From NCBI GenBank assembly GCA_002917075.1, contig NTMA01000066.1, forward strand, positions 62,001-126,000: 64,000 bases of DNA, written 5' to 3'. This document shows positions 10,750 through 22,473 of this stretch, one piece after another. The translations under genes and the position numbers were made by a program. The notes beneath the pieces were generated by a model. The model was not told where the DNA came from and made no database searches. It saw nothing but the letters and a program-made list of their open reading frames with translations. Position 1 is the first letter of the stretch; the number at the start of each line of letters is the position of its first letter. The DNA is from Hawksworthiomyces lignivorus. Lineage: Eukaryota > Ascomycota > Sordariomycetes > Ophiostomatales > Ophiostomataceae.

Positions 10750-13222
10750 TCAAGGCACTGGGTTGGATGACTCGGATTTGTCGATTAGACCGCCAATATC
10801 GACCCGGGATTTGTCATCTCTGGACGATGAGGGTCCTTCCAAGTATCTGTGATCTTGCTGGTTCCGGATAGGTGGTAGATGATAGCCGCTAGCACTGGGC
10901 TGTTGTGAGTGGCGGTGAGGTAGCGGACCAGGAGTGAGCTCGCTCCTAGGGGTTTGATAAGAAGGCGGCCCGGTAGAATATTCAGAACGACCGGGCGAGG
11001 GGCCATAGGTAGAAGAAATGCTGGGACTTAGCCCTGAATAAATCGGGGATGGCCCTCCAGACTGTGTTGCTCGTTGAGGCGCGAGCCCTGCGTCGCTGGC
11101 TATTCTAGGGCGAGCAACATCAAATGTTGCTGATATCTGTGTGGACTGAGAATATATCTGCGTTGGCTGTGTTGGATGATGAAAGGACTGAAAAGAGTAG
11201 GGGACATCTCTGGAATGCAGCGATGAAGTTGGATGGCTGAGTGGTTGCACGACGACATGCAATAACAAAACAATGAAATAGATAGAATCTTGCTTAGCGA
11301 AGCCCATACGCACAGGAAACGCTCTCTGGTGACCATCAATAGCATTGAATGTTAGAAACTCCTGCCAGTCTAATGCATATCGAGAGATGTTTTCTGGGGT
11401 AAATCCTAGCGATTGTATAACCCTAGCCTCGTCGCGTTTCACGAAAATTGGTGGTAGATATTGCGGGTCTTTCCGATCTCGTTCGCCTTGCATTTGTCGC
11501 TGTAGATGTAAGACTCGCTCGCGTTCAGCCGAGGGAATAATGTCCATCAAATTGAGACCGTTAATAGCCTGGTTACCCACTGCGTCCATGAAAGTAGTTG
11601 AAGCGTTCACGATTTCCAGATCCGTAGTGAGGAAAGCTGCTGGTTCCGGCGCCCGTGTTGAGACGGATAAAGAAGGGTAGATGTTGGCATCGGCGGCAGA
11701 ACCACGCTCAATAAACCTTGGAACCATGGAATCAGCAGGTTGTGACTTTAAAACCCTGTAAGAGGCAGAGCGACCTCGGCGGCTTGAGACACCGTACCCT
11801 GACGTGGATGGCGGCCCATATAATATTGGCAGCGGTCCACGCATCGATGCTTCAGCTGAATGGCCACCAGGGCTTCCTCTCCCTGAAAGCTCGTACCTCA
11901 AATCTCTTTCTTCGCGGAGTCGTGGTCGCCCTCGTTTCTTATGTTGAACATCAACACAAGCGTCTTCTTTGCCGTTGCTTAGGCACCGGGAACAAGGCCT
12001 TTGCGCTATTTAAATCAAGTCAGCAACATATTTTCTTCTATGAACGAATTCCACAAGTACATTTCCAAAAAGAGAAGTTATAGGATGACATGAGTTAAAT
12101 AGAATTCTTCGGGTCGACTGCCACTGGACATCGCTGCCTTTCAAATTTATTGAGGCAGAGCGCCACCCCAACTCGAGGACAGCTGATACATAGCGCACTG
12201 CAATTCTGATGCGTGCTTTCATGTAGATAAAATAGCTGGCAGCCAAGGAAACTCTACCGTCTAAGCAAGATGGGAGGGAAGAGAGCCCAGCCAAATACTG
12301 CGGTTCTCCAACGCTGTCATTCTTATCCACGAGTCGACTTGAGCCCCCCTTTTTGCAGATGGGAATAGTCGCAATGAAGTAGACTGCGCAGGAAAAAATA
12401 GCCAACATACGCTTGCGGATACGTACCGTCACATCTGTGAATTTGAAGATATTGTCAGACCGCTTTCAGGTTAAACAGAAAATCATTGAAAGACTAGAAG
12501 GCTTAAATGAGGCAGGAAAGAGCTAGATACATAATGTAAAAATGCAGTATTTGAAGGGTCTAGCAAAAGAGAAAATCAAAGAAAAGAGAAATTACCATTA
12601 GACACATACGGGAGGAGCAGACGTACCGTAAATGAGCTTTTTTACAGGGCACGCACGCAGAAGCTACATGCCCTTTGGCCTTTCTTTGGGTCTTTGGGGA
12701 GGCGTAAGAAGAGACTGCGTCTGAACTCGCGGATGGACCTGGAATCGGAGAAGAAGCCTCTATTATTGGCGGCCGAGTTGAAGCTGAATATCCTGGCTGC
12801 ATAGATGCCGGCCCCGGCAATGGTGGAAGGTAAGAGGTATATCCGGACATAACTTGTCCAGGAGGTTGTGGAACAGGTGAATATGAAGAAAGCGAAGATG
12901 GTGGTTGAGATAGAGTTGAATCGTCGGAACGGCTGTACTGGGGATATGGTAGTCGATCTTGCACTTCGGGAGGATATGCTCTGGAAAGATTCGCAAGCGG
13001 CGGCTGCGATGGAGATAGTGACGTTGGTCGTGGCTGGTTTTGGGCTTGCAAGTATGAATATTGGCGCGTTGGTCCTGGATGAAGGAGACTTTCGACTCCG
13101 TGAGGAGGAGTGCTCGTTGATGCTCCACGGTAGACATAGTGGCCTGTAGATCGATGGCTTCCTAGACTTCGCTCACCAGCCTCTGGAGTTGGTTTTGGCG
13201 GGAGTGGAGGAGACCCTGACAT
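10750..13222 (-). CDS. Zn2Cys6 transcription factor with a PAS-like segment
   Basis: Three exons (13222-12627, an 8-nt microexon 12434-12427, and 12005-10750) encode 619 aa. The first ~180 residues are Pro/Ser-rich and disordered. The zinc cluster (about residues 190-217) reads CVPCKKAHLRCDAQRPCSRC followed by a sixth Cys, a perfect C-X2-C-X6-C-X5-C-X2-C-X8-C. A basic RGRPRLREERDLRYE follows directly. A PAS-like segment lies at about residues 325-435 (FLTTDLEIVNASTTFMDAVG, then GLNLMDIIPSAERERVLHLQ). The tail is Pro/Ser/Gln-rich. Zn2Cys6 proteins are fungal DNA-binding regulators; a PAS-like fold may sense a ligand or mediate pairing, which is inference. The target genes are unknown. The gene faces the 16.6-kb gene-free block with its promoter. 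The start is the first ATG in the open frame. Confidence 0.88.
12427..12434 (-). other. 8-nt coding microexon of the Zn2Cys6 gene
   Basis: On the minus strand the eight bases ATGTGACG are preceded by an acceptor (TCACAG) and followed by a GTACGT donor. They complete CG|A TGT GAC G|CG, giving Arg-Cys-Asp-Ala, and supply the third cysteine of the zinc cluster. The flanking introns are 192 nt (12626-12435) and 421 nt (12426-12006). Without it the frame shifts and soon stops. Confidence 0.85.
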
Positions 13223-15050
13223 GGGCGGAGAAGGGTAAGCTGTTGCTCGAGCGGCACGTTCTGACTCTACTCGGACCCAAATCCGGTCGAGAGAGAAGCG
13301 CGCCAGTTCCGAAGAGCCTCGCCGCTGACCGAGGCTGTTTTTCCTTTCTGAGGCGGAAATGACGATTTTATGTGTGATGTTGCATGGATTTGCTAGCCGA
13401 ACTGTCTTCTAGGTCGTGGAACCACGAATCCAGGCAATGATTGCACTTTAACAGGCGCCGTTAGGTGTCTAGTAGATGAAAATGGGTAGGCTTTCTAAAG
13501 AGTATGGAAGCTGGCGTCTGAACCGATGGACAACGCGAACAACCTGCTGAATTTCTGTTGCGAGCATACCCCTACCTTTTTAGAGCAAACGCTTCAAGAA
13601 GTAGCAAAAGCGGTGGACAAGAAAGAAAAGAAGCCAGAAAGGAGCTGGTGGTGGTCGGCTTTTGCTAGCAAGAAGGACTGACAAAATACCGAAAGGTAGA
13701 TAAATTTGAACGCGAAGATGAAGAAAGAGAAGAAAATAAATGGACAGTGATTGGTGAAGGTGAGGTTCGAGAAAGTAAAGTAGTCTAATGCAGAGAGGGT
13801 GAATAAAGCCTGTAAAGGGCTCATGCAGTGCGTTTTTGATGTGACAACGGGCGTGACCCGGAAGCTGGCACTCTTATATAGAAAGTGCCAGAGCAATTAT
13901 TGCCGAGTACATGGAACAAGAATAATGTAGATAGGTGAGATCAATGATAAAGATAATTGGGACAGAGAGGAATAGAAGCAAGCCCACCCTAGCGGACAAA
14001 ATGTCGGAATAGAATGCTGGAGGCAAGGATGATATCTAGTCCCCGTCTTCAATATTTATCCTTGACCAGTCCGTAGTACCCCGTTTCTCCTTTCAACTCT
14101 CCAGTGTTGCGGCACAAATAAATGATATTTGTGAGTAAATGAATACCAGGCGGAGAGAAAAAGCAGAGTGGCTACTATATGGAAATAGCTTCACAATTGA
14201 TAGTAAAGCAAGCAGAAAGAACGAGAAACCCTACTCGCGTAGTCAAGAGGTAGGAGAAGGCTGAAGGATTCTCTGAAAAGTAAAAGATAATGAGTATATA
14301 GGAGATAAGTGTACTATTGACAGAAGAAATAAACGCCAGGAACGCAGACAACAACCCGAAAAAAAAAGTCAACAATAAAACATACCTGCTCAAAAGTTTA
14401 TCGAGATCGAGAAAGTTAAAGAGAGAGAGAGTAGACAGTAGCGAAAATAAAAAATACCCAAGAACAAGATCGAGCTCAATTATACAGAAAGTATGCTGTT
14501 ATTATTACTGTAGAAGATGACGTGAAGATGTAGGGAGACAGCAGGACTTATAGGACTTGTTGGGCCATATGTAGGCTATGTGAGAGTGAGTCGAAGGGAA
14601 ATAAAAGCAATGAAAATTTGAGGAGAAAGGAAATAGGGAAGGGACCGTACAGGATGGTACGGTTTGGCGATCCAAGACAGACGTTTAGACGGAGAGACGG
14701 GTGACGGCTCGTCACTCGCATGGAAGTGTGAGTGGGACTTGTCTTTGGACCACAGCTTGTATTGTGCCAACAACATGTATTGTTTAGCTTCTCTGTCAAA
14801 CTCTAAGGGTGAGTATGAAGCGTATGTTAGAAGATAAAGCGGTGGCAGCTGAGAAGTTGGGTTTCGACTCTGTCAGTTCGATAGAGCTGTGTGTTTATAG
14901 CTGTTGTACGGAGGAAGTGCGATTTTAGAGTAACGTGGTAATTGGTATGGTGTGTGCTCAGCGGACAGTGCTAGGACAAGGGTCCATGGAGGTTCTCTTC
15001 CCAGTTGCAGGGCTGCTGATGAAATGGGGAAGAATAAAACGGAGAAAGTT
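13223..15050 (-). promoter_or_regulatory. Probable promoter and 5' leader of the Zn2Cys6 gene
   Basis: The stretch directly upstream of the transcription factor is strongly pyrimidine-rich on its coding strand, especially 13590-13800 and 14150-14660. The same composition precedes SEC1, MATE, 4E-T and the RRM gene, so a core promoter and long 5' leader are likely here. The open frames in this stretch are low-complexity by-products of the CT bias. Confidence 0.45.
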
Positions 15051-15057
15051 ATACTTA

Positions 15058-15121
15058 CATATACACATACATGCACACACACGCACACACACACACATAT
15101 ATATATATATATTTATATATG
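15058..15121. repeat. Compound CA/TA microsatellite
   Basis: A run of CA dinucleotides with a few interruptions passes directly into a TA run (about 15058-15121). Short ORFs across it encode only repeat-derived residues. Confidence 0.9.
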
Positions 15122-18100
15122 AAATAATGGGGGAGGGAAGAGAAGGGGGGGAGGGGGGAGTGAAGGTCAGTGAAGGCGGGTTTCTCTTGAAAGATATCTT
15201 TTGTCTTTGCACCAAAAGCAGGGGGAGCCGTCAAATTAACAAATAAATTTCGTGGAGTATGCACCTTCAGAATCCTTTTACTTTCTCTTTTTGCTGAAGA
15301 TCCCCATGTATTATTTGGGCACTCTTTCTGCCACACCACCACATGCACAGAACGATACAAGTTAACTTCAAAAATCTAACTATTCAATGCTTAAATCTTG
15401 GTTTCTAACCTTCTATGTTCAGACTTGCTACACATCGCCCCACTCCTATGTCCTGTCTATGAATAAGAGAGATGGGTCTAGACAGGATAAGCTGGATAGC
15501 AATTGCCCACACTTTCGGAGGATCCTTTACGATCCGGTGATCATCAAATCAGCATTGGTCACGGAACAGAAGAGCACATGGTAACTTCCGTCTCATAATT
15601 GTCTAAATAGATCATACAAGCATTCCCCGCCGGGTTTCATGGTGCAACGGTGGAGAGTACATGAACAGGAAGAGGAGATAGTGGCCATGGTCATTGTGCC
15701 TAGAAGAGAAAGTGGACAACATGGAAACTTAGAGGCAAGTCTACGCTTGCTATCAGTGATATTTCGGGCGTTTTTACAGGCTAGTGGTTTTCAAGCTATT
15801 TACAGGGGTGTCCTATGCTAGAAGCTGAGAGTGGCGCAAATTCGTCTGCATATATATAATGCGTGCATGGATGGGAAGAGAATAGAACAATCTCAAGTAG
15901 CTTGCAGACACAAAGACGGTAGAGGCAAGCGAGTAGTTTTCCTTTTTTCTCTTTTCTTTGTTTCTAAGAGGTACTTTGGAAAGCCCTTGTTGGACGTGGT
16001 CCTCAAAAGAGCCCCGAGTCTTTAAATAAGCACTCGAGTGCCTCACATCGTCTTGCATGTGCCCTGCGTGATGTACATGATGTACATGATGTGCGTGATG
16101 CGCGTGATGTGCGAATTGTGCGTCGCTTCTCTCTGTCAATGTATGCTTGGAGTCGAACAGCTCTTTGAAAAGCTTGCAACGAGCCACCGTATAGCCGAAG
16201 TCTATAAATGCTAGCAGAACTGATAGGAAGATATAGTATGGATGTGTGCGGTCTTTATCTTGTCTAGGTCTGCCGCTTCGTATGGTTTTCGTTTCTTCTT
16301 TCCCCTTTTCCTCTGGTCCTTGTTCCAGATTATGTCGTGGACCCTAAAGCCAGATGAGCAGCTGGGGCCGTCAACTTCGCTAGCAGGTTTGGGATGGATG
16401 TGAACCCATGTACTTACCCTTGTGTGCCAACAAGGGCTGGTGTTAAGAACAAATACCCACCAAAAGTAACCCACTAAGCATTAAGCATCAAATACAGACC
16501 GGCACCGTGCTTTGCAAGTCATACTTGTCTGTTTGCGTAGATGCCATATGCGCATATGCGTCGTACATAAAAATTGAGACCTTCACGTTCCTTACACCCC
16601 TCCTATGTCCACCCCCTATTCCTTCGCGATAATAGGAGGGAGATGAAGGGGATGATGATCCGGAGAGGGAACATAGGGAGAGGGGATAGCGGTGGATAAG
16701 AGGGCTTTGTTTGGGGGTGGGCAAGCATTGGGACAACTAGGCTGGACCCATCTTTAGCAGGGTAGAACGTCTGCTTCATGCAAAGTGACAAGAAGGGGGA
16801 AAGAGATCTCGGTTGAGGGGCGTGGCAACTTGTGTACAGTGGCCGAGACAGTTAGATTGTGTCGGTAAGAGGAAAGCGTTGTTTCCACACATATCGGTCA
16901 ATACTTGACCGCAATACCAGAAGACGACGAAATATGTCGAAGAGTTGCCAAGTGAGCAGTCCGTGCACGTTGGACCTTGCTATTACAAAGACAGGCATTG
17001 ACTTCGCCTTGAGAATTTTGGAAACCGCCAAGACAACTGCCAGTCTTCGGGTGGCCAAGGATACTCGGTTCCGTTGAGAGTGTAGGAGGTAGATGCCGTA
17101 TGAGAGAAAATATACAATAGAAGATGCGATGCCCAATCGCCATAGAAGGAAAGGGCACAAATCCCTTCTACTCCGTAGGAACGTCGCTGGGCAAAGAGAG
17201 GCGATTGAAGAGGCTTGTTCTCCCATTTGTTCCAAGCTTGTTGAGGCCATTGGACGAAACGAAGTTTCTAATTATGTAGGAAACCTATTTGGTCAACGCG
17301 GCAGCAAAATTGTCGTGGGGTTGGTGCAATGTACAAGGCCACCGGCAAGACACAAAGTACCGTACATAACTGCCAGCGGCTGTCGCTTTCGTTTGGTACG
17401 GGTCTGACTAGAAGCCGTTTATGCAAGAGAGTGCGCGAGCATGCTTTTGGTGCCAGCGTGTTGGGTTAGCTGGTCAGGTAAATGCACGTGTGAACTGCAC
17501 CTGTACATGTGTTCAAACGTGTGTACCTGTGTATCTTACGACTCTTTTCCATGTTGTTGCGCTTTAGGGTAGCACTAAAGCATCCAACTCGTACAAAGAG
17601 AGTTGGTAGAAGAGGAGAAAGAGTAGGTGGAAAACAGGCACGGTCCAGCCTAAAGCCAACTGAGACTGGGGTAGTACCAGACTAAGCACGACAGCCAAGC
17701 ACGCACCATGTTTGCTGCATGGCTAGCAAGGAGGGTGAGATGCGTTTCCGTTGTATTACTCCGTAGATTCCTTCCCTCCCGATAGGCACTGGCCACTGGC
17801 CCAAATTTCCCAAAGTTTGGTTGGCATGTGGACAGTCGGGGCGGTTCCCGATGTCTCGCACATTTCTTTTTCGGACGGTTCTTTCGCACTTTGCCCCTTT
17901 TTGTTCCTGTTTCTGATGGTCGGGATTTTATTTTATAAAAAAGAAAGGTGTTGTGTTGTAGCATCTGCTAATGCGTGATGTCCTTTGTTCATCTTGCGGA
18001 TAATTACTTTTCGAGCACAAAATAGAGGAAGGCGACAAGATCAGCAAAATGCTTCTCGGATGCGCCAAAAATGCATCAAAGCATGTAACCCAGAGCCAAA

Positions 18101-21100
18101 CGACCTGAGTCGGTCATTCTTCTGTCTCTCGCGCTCAGTCCAAGTGGAGAAAGTATATGATAGGCACACTCACCCCGCTGTAACACTTGATCACACGTAT
18201 TACTTCTTGCAGTGGTTCATGCCAGTGCACGGTCTTTTCGTCCTCTGCCTGGGTTTCTGTACCCAGCTGTCTTGCTGCTGTCTTTTTTGCTTCTATATGG
18301 GGATTCCATATGACACGCTGTTTTCTTGCATTACTCACTTTTTGGTGCAATCAAAAGGAGAAGGACGTATCTCACTCCCATGATTGTAATCCACTCTCTT
18401 CCTTAGAGGCATCCCAAACAGTTCGGCCCTCAAACGTACCGGCCTTCAGAGTTGGTCTGCCGCGAGCCTGGCCAGTAAAACGCCCGCTATTGCATAAGGC
18501 GGGCCATCTAAACATCCTAATCTTTGTCTAACTCGTAATAAACCCTCCCTTGCGTCTCGCTAGTTTTCATTTCAGCGACATGATCTTTCTGTATGCATTT
18601 ACAGATTATCTGCTTCAATTGTCTTTTCCATTTTGCCCACTCTTCGCAAATTATATTTCATAATTGAGCAAGGAGCCAACACTATGCAAAATAACGCCAC
18701 ATCCTAGATGTGCTGAGACGGGTTATGGAAGATCGCCGCATAGTTCCGTTATTTAGTTCTCTTCTGTCTGATTTTTTGTGATTTTCTTCGACGTTTGGGG
18801 TAATCGTAACCATCAGACGAAGCAAACAGAAGACAATCCAGGTGTCAGAGCATACAGTTTGGCGGATCATTTTCGTCCCTTGTTCTCTTCTCATTTCATC
18901 TACCGCCTCTTTATCTATTCAAAACCCTTGCACTGCTAAATGGTCACTCACTTCACATCTCGTAGATCATATGATGCGTGCTTCCTCATATAGCGGCGCC
19001 GATGTTATTTCTTAAATCGGATACAATTTGGCCTATGAAGTGTAGCACAAGAGCCTCATAATTCCTAAAAAGATGATGAAGACGTGGAAGAGAATCAAGA
19101 GAAAGGGGGGTACAGCAACAAAAAAAAAAAAGAGTGAAACCAACGCAGATGGGTATTTTACATATCTGTATTAGCTGAAGATTGTGCCATTCTTTGGTCT
19201 ATTCTTCATCTTATATCTGAGTATGTGACATAAAAGAGAGGCTAAGTGATCCCTCCAACCTTTTTCGGAGAACTGGGTTTGCGTTGCACATACTTGGTTA
19301 GAAGTGTGTAGGAAATAGTCTTTCATTCCCCAAGATCTCGTGTAGAATTACTACACACTACCAAATCTTGTATTTTGCATGTGCAGAATCCGTGTTGACT
19401 TATAGCTGAGGCTTAATAATACTTTGCCTGTACCAGCACCTTCCATGTATCTCACGGAACAGTTGACGAGTAGGAACCCACAAAGGATCAATTCTGAAAT
19501 TGTTACCATCAGCCTGATTCATACTGTGCGTTGAAACGGCACACTCCCATCTTTTCAGCCTCCCCCCCCTTTTGAAAATCACAAGGAGATCTGGTCTCAG
19601 CTAGGGCGGAAACCTGAAAGCTGCCTTTCTATATCTACTTTCGATACTTTTGGCGACTAAACTTCCACATATTGCTCAAGGCGGCAACAGTTTAAGATCG
19701 CACTCCGCTCTAACATGCTGTCCTAAATTTGAAAGTAGTAAATGGGAGCACAACAATATCAGATGCCAACCTCGAAGCTTCGCATATGCATATTCAGCTT
19801 CTTCCCAGTAGATGACTTTCGCCACAATTGCGTTGAGCAATTCTACTCAAGCACTTGCAATCACACAACGCTAGAGTTTAGCGGCAGCCACTCCCCAAAA
19901 TACCGAATCTCGCCAACAAGATCTGAGTTTGGACTAGCGGGACATGTACCTGCATACCATGTAACTTTTATTTCCTGTTATCTCGCATACGGGTGATCTG
20001 TTCGAAGTATATTAGCGTTGGCTGATGCCCTAGTAATCGACAGCCGAACACACCTTCTTTCTCACCTTGTAAACATGGCATCCCGGTTGGTTGTCAAAAG
20101 GAAATACAGCAACGTTGCCAAGTACATATAATATGATTTTCATTAGTGTAGGCGGCCCTTAATTCGATGTCCGTTCCGGTCCCGAGCATAGGTCAAAATA
20201 GAAAAAGAGCAGCTAAAACTTCTATTCTGTTGAAAAATAAGAGGACATATAGGATGGCGGGGGTTGGTATGTGAAGGGAAAGCAGGAAAAAGGATTGTAA
20301 ACTCAAAAGAAATGAACCAGAATAAAGAAGGCGAAGGATTCTGATGGGAAATAATCTTTCACCTCCAAAAGAGAATTTGATCATTGCCCCAACCGCCATA
20401 AAGAAATCCAAGAAGACAAAGGTATATTTACTTCGACTTTAATATGCATATTTTTGCTTCCTCCAAACATTGTCCTTATTTGTGGCACACCTCTTTTGAA
20501 CATAAGGCAATGATGGCAGTAAATATGGAGTCATTAGCTAAAGATAACTTGAATAAATTAGCTATATCGCTATGGCACATGTCCCACAAAAAAGCTAAAC
20601 AGCGGTGATTGCTTACTGCTGCTACACGAAAATTCTCCTCGGGTCAAGATGTTCTTTTCGCTCCCCCTATACACACAAACTTGGGGTTTTGTTCTGTGGG
20701 GCTCATTTCTAATGTATCAAATTTAATGACAATGAGGTAACCTTCGGGCAATGCAAAATAGAGGAAGAGGAGAGGCTGGTTGCTCACATTATTTGCTGAT
20801 GCCAGTTTCTGCAATCATCCGTCGTATCAAAATAGGCAGTATTTGCCGGTTTGCTAAGCCTGGCCTATGCTACCTGGCCAGGCCGTGTCTAGCAATAATA
20901 AGACGTATTACTATTCTAGTTTCTAGCAAAGTAGCCGAACTAGAAATAAACAGTGCAAGGGACTAGATATTCATTACTGATTCGATATTAATAGCGCGTT
21001 GGCTAAGAACGAGGGGAATCAACTTCTTTTTGCAGTAACCGCATCATTGCTTGCATTGTCTCGTGCCTTATGCCGCCTGTGCTCTTTCCTTTCGATTTTA

Positions 21101-21600
21101 TTTTCTCCGCACATTATGAATAACCAAAATAGAGATGTACCATGAGAAGTGGAAGGGCAGCGTATTAAACCAACCGATGCACTGTCAATCGTCCGCACAT
21201 CAGACACTCTTCGCTTCACTTTGCCCATAAAACTGGAGCTTGAAGCAAACGCTAGAATTGATGAAAACTGGGCGTCAGTATCTATATGCATCGTACATAT
21301 AAGGCTTTACATGTTTTACGTGAGCAGCAAATTTAGAATAAAAATAGCAATATGATTGCAACGATCCTCTTTTCCCTTTGCTTCTTGATTCTGTGTTACT
21401 CGGTAGCAGCCGAGGTATCGAGTTTTGGATCGCTACCGATTTGCACATTACACTGGTGCTATTGACTATCCAACCGCTCATTTTGTGTTGTGTTTATTTT
21501 TATATTGAGTAATCTATGCCAATTCGGATCGTCACAATCTACTCCCGCAGCCGTTCCCCAAATCATACACCCGCAAGCTCTTCCACTTGCCACATTGTTG
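15122..21600. other. Gene-free block, left part
   Basis: No gene could be supported in these 6.5 kb. Open frames stay under about 135 codons and none resembles a known family. A chain of minus-strand ORFs (17250-16852, 16736-16488, 16474-16211, 16187-15813) hints at an intron-containing or decayed gene but could not be joined convincingly from a start codon. No transposon-like reverse transcriptase, integrase or transposase motif, long terminal repeat or tRNA was noticed. Confidence 0.5.
16064..16122. repeat. 9-bp degenerate tandem repeat (GTGATGTAC/GCG type)
   Basis: About six units of nine bases with the core TGATG are arranged head to tail. On the minus strand they read as His-His-Ala/Val triplets (HHAHHAHHVHHVHHA) inside an open frame of 124 codons. 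A nine-base period preserves a reading frame, so coding origin is possible but unproven. Confidence 0.75.
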
Positions 21601-21659
21601 CGTCACAGGCTAGCTACCAGAAGGATAAAAAGTGGCACTGTAATATGCGGATGTGAGCG

Positions 21660-22132
21660 AAATTAAGAGAAGGGGTTAAGGACGATTAGATCCCGGATTT
21701 TCTCTCGGTCCACTTCGTGTAAAGGTCTCTCTCGTTTCTTGTTCCCGTCACTTGTCCCTTCAGCCCATCCCCCTTATGTCATTCATGCGTCGGTATCTCT
21801 GCCACGTTTTGCCCCCTGTCTTGCCATCCCGCCTGTTCATGCCGCCTAGACAGGCTCAATTTTTTTTTTTTTTAATGTTATCCCCTCCCGTCTTTTCGAA
21901 ATAACAGTTAGCGAGTTGAGGCCGGCTGTTGTTGCCCAGTTTCCATCGCAGCCGCGTATTTTTACCTTTTTTTCTTGCACCCTCAATCATGTCGTCTATA
22001 TTTCTCACAAACCTCACCTCCCTCAAAGTTGACGATCCCCCTTCATTCTCAGCATCCATCTTAATTCGCATCGTCCGAAATTACAGGATCAATGATCACC
22101 GTGGCCCAAATCAGTACGCTGGGGCAAAGTAA
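21660..22132 (+). other. Pyrimidine-rich block followed by a 47-codon ORF
   Basis: Bases 21690-21988 are rich in T and C on the plus strand, as in the leaders of the real genes here. They end at an ATG (21989) opening a 47-codon frame that starts MSSIFLTNLTSLKVDDPPSF and stops at 22132. Near the stop a GTAAAA could serve as a donor, so a longer spliced gene is possible. No family is recognised. This may be a small gene or merely a stretch of biased composition. Confidence 0.25.
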
Positions 22133-22423
22133 AATACGGATTAAAGAATGCTTGGAAATGTTTGCTTCAATTTTGTGCTGTATTAGTTTCGGAGTACCAA
22201 GCGTCTTGCCTCCGCTTTGATGATGGGATTTTTCATCAGGCCTTCTATTTTGCCTTAAAGAGAATGTGCGTAAGATTATCCCTTCTTCAACTCCGAAGCT
22301 CTGTAGCCTGGAATTGGTCGGCACACTAGTTTTCCTACCTAGCATGTTTCTCTATTTTCGCGCATGACTCTGATTTCCACTTAAATCCGTTAAGAATGTA
22401 TCGGCCTGTGGCCTGAATAGAGC

Positions 22424-22473
22424 AATGAATGAATGAATGAATGAATGAATGAATGAATGAATGAATGAATGAA
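22424..22473. repeat. Tetranucleotide microsatellite (AATG)n
   Basis: About twelve perfect, uninterrupted copies of the four-base unit AATG/TGAA lie in non-coding sequence. Confidence 0.97.

Noticed and set aside
14935..15360. ORFs across the CA/TA repeat
   Set aside because: Their residues come from the dinucleotide repeat; there is no protein-like composition.
16852..17250. 132-codon minus-strand ORF in the gene-free block
   Set aside because: No recognisable family, and an overlapping 86-codon frame of similar quality occupies the same place; kept only as a hint in the region description.
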